From assembly GCA_002725545.1 (NCBI GenBank), contig PBPW01000120.1, positions 1-16,250 of the forward strand: a stretch of 16,250 nucleotides of DNA, read 5' to 3'. How positions within the stretch are numbered: the first letter of the stretch is position 1; every line of letters starts with the position of its first letter. Shown piece by piece: positions 14,939 through 16,250 of this stretch. The stretch comes from Fidelibacterota bacterium (GTDB taxonomy: Bacteria > Marinisomatota > Marinisomatia > Marinisomatales > TCS55). Both the position numbers and the translations under genes were made by a program. The notes below the pieces were generated by a model. That model saw only the letters and a program-made list of their open reading frames with translations. It was not told the DNA's origin and did not search any database.

Positions 14939-15706
14939 TTACCAAGGATTCTCTCCGAGGTGTTCACCTCGGCATTTGCCTGCCTGCCAGACAGGACACC
15001 ATTTAGGGGAGCAGTGCCAGCCTCCCCAGTTCATAGGCCATGGTGTTTGGTTCGACATAATCGTCGGCACCATTGACCAACACAATTCCGTAAATGCCAT
15101 CTTATCCTTATCGGTACGCACAATAGGGATTATTTGCACTTTGCCATTTACCAGTACACATAACACGAAGTCTTCTGTGTCAAACGCCAAACAGTAAGCG
15201 TGACTTTGTATGTCCCAACGCTTCTTCTCCCAAGGTTCATATTCTCGGTTGGGATTCTTCCAATCCCATATAGCTCCAGAAGCGTCAATCCAGTCAGCGG
15301 TACCAGTCAGTATCAAGTTCACGTTGTTTCTTACCCCTAGGGATAACTCAAACGATTTCTCTATGCCAACAGGATTGAGGTCTGGCATCACTTCTCTGTG
15401 CCACACTTCGACGTTCGCTAAAGCAACGTCTACGATTTTCTCGTAGCTGTGTCGCCAGACTTCTACCTTCGGTGCTTCTTCAGCTATATATGTTTCAGCA
15501 ATGTCTAATAGTTCATCGACAGTTGGCAACGTGTCTTCGTTCATCATGTGTTCGCCATAGGTTTCTATGGCGTGATGAACTGCGTTGCCCCTCAGCAGAT
15601 CTGAGGTTTCTTTTTGGCTTACAAGTTTGAATCGCTCTTGTCTTGCTTGCTCAGGGCATCGCAAGAAGGTGTTGATCCAACTTTGCCTTAATCTAATTTC
15701 AATCAT
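14939..15706 (-). CDS. Cas4/RecB-like PD-(D/E)XK nuclease with probable Fe-S cluster
   Basis: The protein fits the RecB-family exonuclease fold (PDDEXK_1). RQSWINTFLRCPEQAR opens the domain. RGNAVHHAIE gives the His44/His45 motif, LTGTADWID gives Asp138, IWDWKN gives Asp148 and Lys150, and QSHAY gives motif III with Gln167 and Tyr171. Four Cys are placed as in Cas4 and AddB: Cys17 near the N-terminus and Cys232, Cys237 and Cys245 near the C-terminus (CSPKWCPVWQAGKC). They probably hold a 4Fe-4S cluster that staples the fold. At 255 aa it is a stand-alone nuclease without helicase. It may trim DNA ends for phage recombination; there is no CRISPR array or cas1 here. It is the first gene after the promoter and leader region, and two GGGAG-type ribosome sites precede its ATG. 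Confidence 0.5.
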   Translation of the reverse strand: MIEIRLRQSWINTFLRCPEQARQERFKLVSQKETSDLLRGNAVHHAIETYGEHMMNEDTLPTVDELLDIAETYIAEEAPKVEVWRHSYEKIVDVALANVEVWHREVMPDLNPVGIEKSFELSLGVRNNVNLILTGTADWIDASGAIWDWKNPNREYEPWEKKRWDIQSHAYCLAFDTEDFVLCVLVNGKVQIIPIVRTDKDKMAFTELCWSMVPTIMSNQTPWPMNWGGWHCSPKWCPVWQAGKCRGEHLGENPW

Positions 15707-15710
15707 ATTT

Positions 15711-15723
15711 CTCCCATCTCCCT
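15711..15723 (-). promoter_or_regulatory. Tandem Shine-Dalgarno elements of the Cas4-like nuclease gene
   Basis: Read leftward, the sequence is AGGGAGA-T-GGGAG-AAAT-ATG. The near copy (15715-15711) is 4 nt from the start and the far copy (15722-15717) about 10 nt. Both can pair with the loop of the hairpin at 15735-15772, so they are candidate targets of translational control. Confidence 0.5.
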
Positions 15724-15734
15724 TTTACCCCTAA

Positions 15735-15772
15735 TGTGGGTGCCCAGCAGGGAGAGGAACTGGGCACCCACA
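15735..15772 (-). promoter_or_regulatory. Leader RNA hairpin with loop complementary to the ribosome binding site
   Basis: Two 13-nt arms (15735-15747 and 15760-15772) pair perfectly around a 12-nt loop. On the leftward transcript the loop contains UCUCCCU (15755 to 15749), the exact complement of AGGGAGA (15723 to 15717) in the ribosome binding region downstream. Six of those bases can also pair with the near GGGAGA. No U-run follows the stem on either strand, which argues against a terminator. A pseudoknot that hides the ribosome site is the reading I prefer; it is an inference from complementarity alone. Confidence 0.5.
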
Positions 15773-15778
15773 AGATTA

Positions 15779-15814
15779 AATGGGGGGTGACCCTTTGGGG
15801 GGTCACCCCCCATT
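15779..15814. promoter_or_regulatory. Perfect 15-bp-arm palindrome over the -10 and start point (operator candidate)
   Basis: The arms 15779-15793 and 15800-15814 are exact inverted copies, each containing TGGGGGGTGACCC or its complement, around a 6-nt centre. The right arm overlaps the last part of the TATAAT of the leftward promoter and covers the predicted start point near 15806-15804. That placement is typical of a repressor site. A terminator for the endonuclease VII-like gene is the alternative, but the tail after the stem on the minus strand is only TTTAATCTT and transcription from this promoter would begin inside the palindrome. Confidence 0.5.
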
Positions 15815-15839
15815 ATAAGACTTACAAGGCACACGTCAA
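15812..15839 (-). promoter_or_regulatory. Near-consensus sigma70 promoter for the leftward replication operon
   Basis: Read on the minus strand: TTGACG (15839 to 15834), a 16-bp spacer, then TATAAT (15817 to 15812). That is five of six -35 bases and a perfect -10. The TGA inside the -35 is the stop codon of the endonuclease VII-like gene, so promoter and gene end share bases. Predicted transcription starts near 15806-15804, giving a leader of about 100 nt before the Cas4-like nuclease start at 15706. This is the best promoter I found in the window. Confidence 0.5.
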
Positions 15840-16250
15840 GCTTTCGCATTTTCTAAATACACGGCTGCGTTAAGAAGACGGTCTGTTTCTTCTCTCATCC
15901 AACCGATACCACGGTTACAGGTATTGCAAAGCAGCCCTCTTACTTTTCCAGTGAGATGGCAATGATCCACTACTAGCAGTTCAGAAGTGGGATGTTCGCT
16001 GTCAGCGGACTGACAGATAGCACACTTACCTTCCTGTTCCTTAAACATGCGGTCATAGTCTTGGGGAGTTATCCCGTATCGGTGCAAAGTTTTCTTTCTG
16101 CGCCATTCAGGTCCCCGTTTGCGTTCGTAGTCACGCATGGCTTGATTGTGGCAGGTACGACAGCGTGAACGTACGCCGAGTTTGCCTGTTGATTGTTTAT
16201 GGAAATTGGTGAGTGGCTGAGGGTTCTCCTCAGGACACTCTTCGTTGTAA
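15836..16250 (-). CDS. Endonuclease VII-like HNH protein (5' end outside window)
   Basis: The frame stays open past the first internal ATG (16138) to the window edge (first full codon at 16249), and the extra 37 residues look native: EECPEENPQPLTNFHK, then GVRSRCRTCHNQAMRDYE. This is the usual N-terminal zinc-ribbon-like module of phage HNH proteins, so the real start is outside. Counting from Met at 16138, the core has CAIC (Cys39, Cys42), VVDHCHLTGKVRGLLCNTCN with Asp58, His59 and His61, and Cys71/Cys74 with Asn75. These match the zinc site and Asp-His...Asn active site of T4 endonuclease VII, which cuts branched DNA. Short HNH proteins of this sort are also spread as homing or packaging nucleases, so the role could be any of these. 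The stop codon lies within the promoter -35. Confidence 0.5.
   Translation of the reverse strand, partial: YNEECPEENPQPLTNFHKQSTGKLGVRSRCRTCHNQAMRDYERKRGPEWRRKKTLHRYGITPQDYDRMFKEQEGKCAICQSADSEHPTSELLVVDHCHLTGKVRGLLCNTCNRGIGWMREETDRLLNAAVYLENAKA

Noticed and set aside
14939..15706. Cas4-like nuclease as a sign of a CRISPR adaptation system.
   Set aside because: No cas1, cas2 or repeat-spacer array is present, and Cas4-like stand-alone nucleases are common in phage replication modules.
15735..15814. The two hairpins as tandem terminators of the endonuclease VII-like gene.
   Set aside because: Neither is followed by a convincing U-run on the minus strand, and a strong promoter begins inside the first one; regulatory roles fit better, though termination of upstream transcripts is not excluded.

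Overview
The window is a piece of a tailed double-stranded DNA phage genome (Caudoviricetes) or a closely related provirus. The evidence is an endolysin next to a holin-like gene, a tail-fibre-like fragment, a 2211-residue virion-type protein, and a tightly packed replication and recombination operon (RecB/Cas4-like nuclease, DnaB-like helicase, archaeo-eukaryotic-type primase, RusA resolvase, endonuclease VII-like protein). No bacterial housekeeping gene, tRNA, rRNA, CRISPR array or insertion sequence was seen. The host cannot be fixed. A peptidoglycan amidase means a walled bacterium. The style (r1t-like small holin, amidase plus PG-binding lysin, a possibly leaderless lysin gene) would suit an actinobacterial or environmental host, but that is a weak inference.

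Layout: the left two thirds (1-10918) is a rightward late region. It begins with the 3' end of a tail-fibre-like gene, then two small genes, then three genes of rising size (224, 425 and 2211 aa) that I read as internal-virion or DNA-ejection proteins, by analogy of order and size with the T7 gp14-gp15-gp16 trio. A lysis block follows: amidase endolysin, a 42-aa protein, a two-segment hydrophobic holin candidate and a small acidic protein. The right third (10866-16250) is a leftward early region. In transcription order it holds an endonuclease VII-like HNH protein (5' end outside the window), a promoter/leader region, a Cas4/RecB-like nuclease, a bipartite protein with an Ala/Pro linker (possibly DNA-binding), a DnaB-like helicase, an AEP/TOTE-like primase, RusA, a PD-(D/E)XK-like protein and a protein with a sigma region 4-like helix-turn-helix. 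The two operons converge and overlap tail to tail by 53 bp.

How the genes work together: the leftward genes supply DNA unwinding, priming, end processing and branch resolution; the last of them may regulate transcription. Genes in this operon mostly overlap by 1-14 nt, which suggests translational coupling. The only large gap, about 130 bp at 15707-15835, is dense with signals. It has a near-consensus sigma70 promoter overlapping the upstream stop codon, a 15-bp-arm perfect palindrome over the -10 and start point, and a 13-bp-arm leader hairpin. The hairpin loop is complementary over 7 nt to the tandem Shine-Dalgarno region of the nuclease gene. This control region is the most unusual feature I see. 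The 2211-aa protein, the TOTE-like primase paired with a separate helicase, and the altered active-site residues in two nucleases come next. All family assignments are from reading motifs by eye; no search was run.
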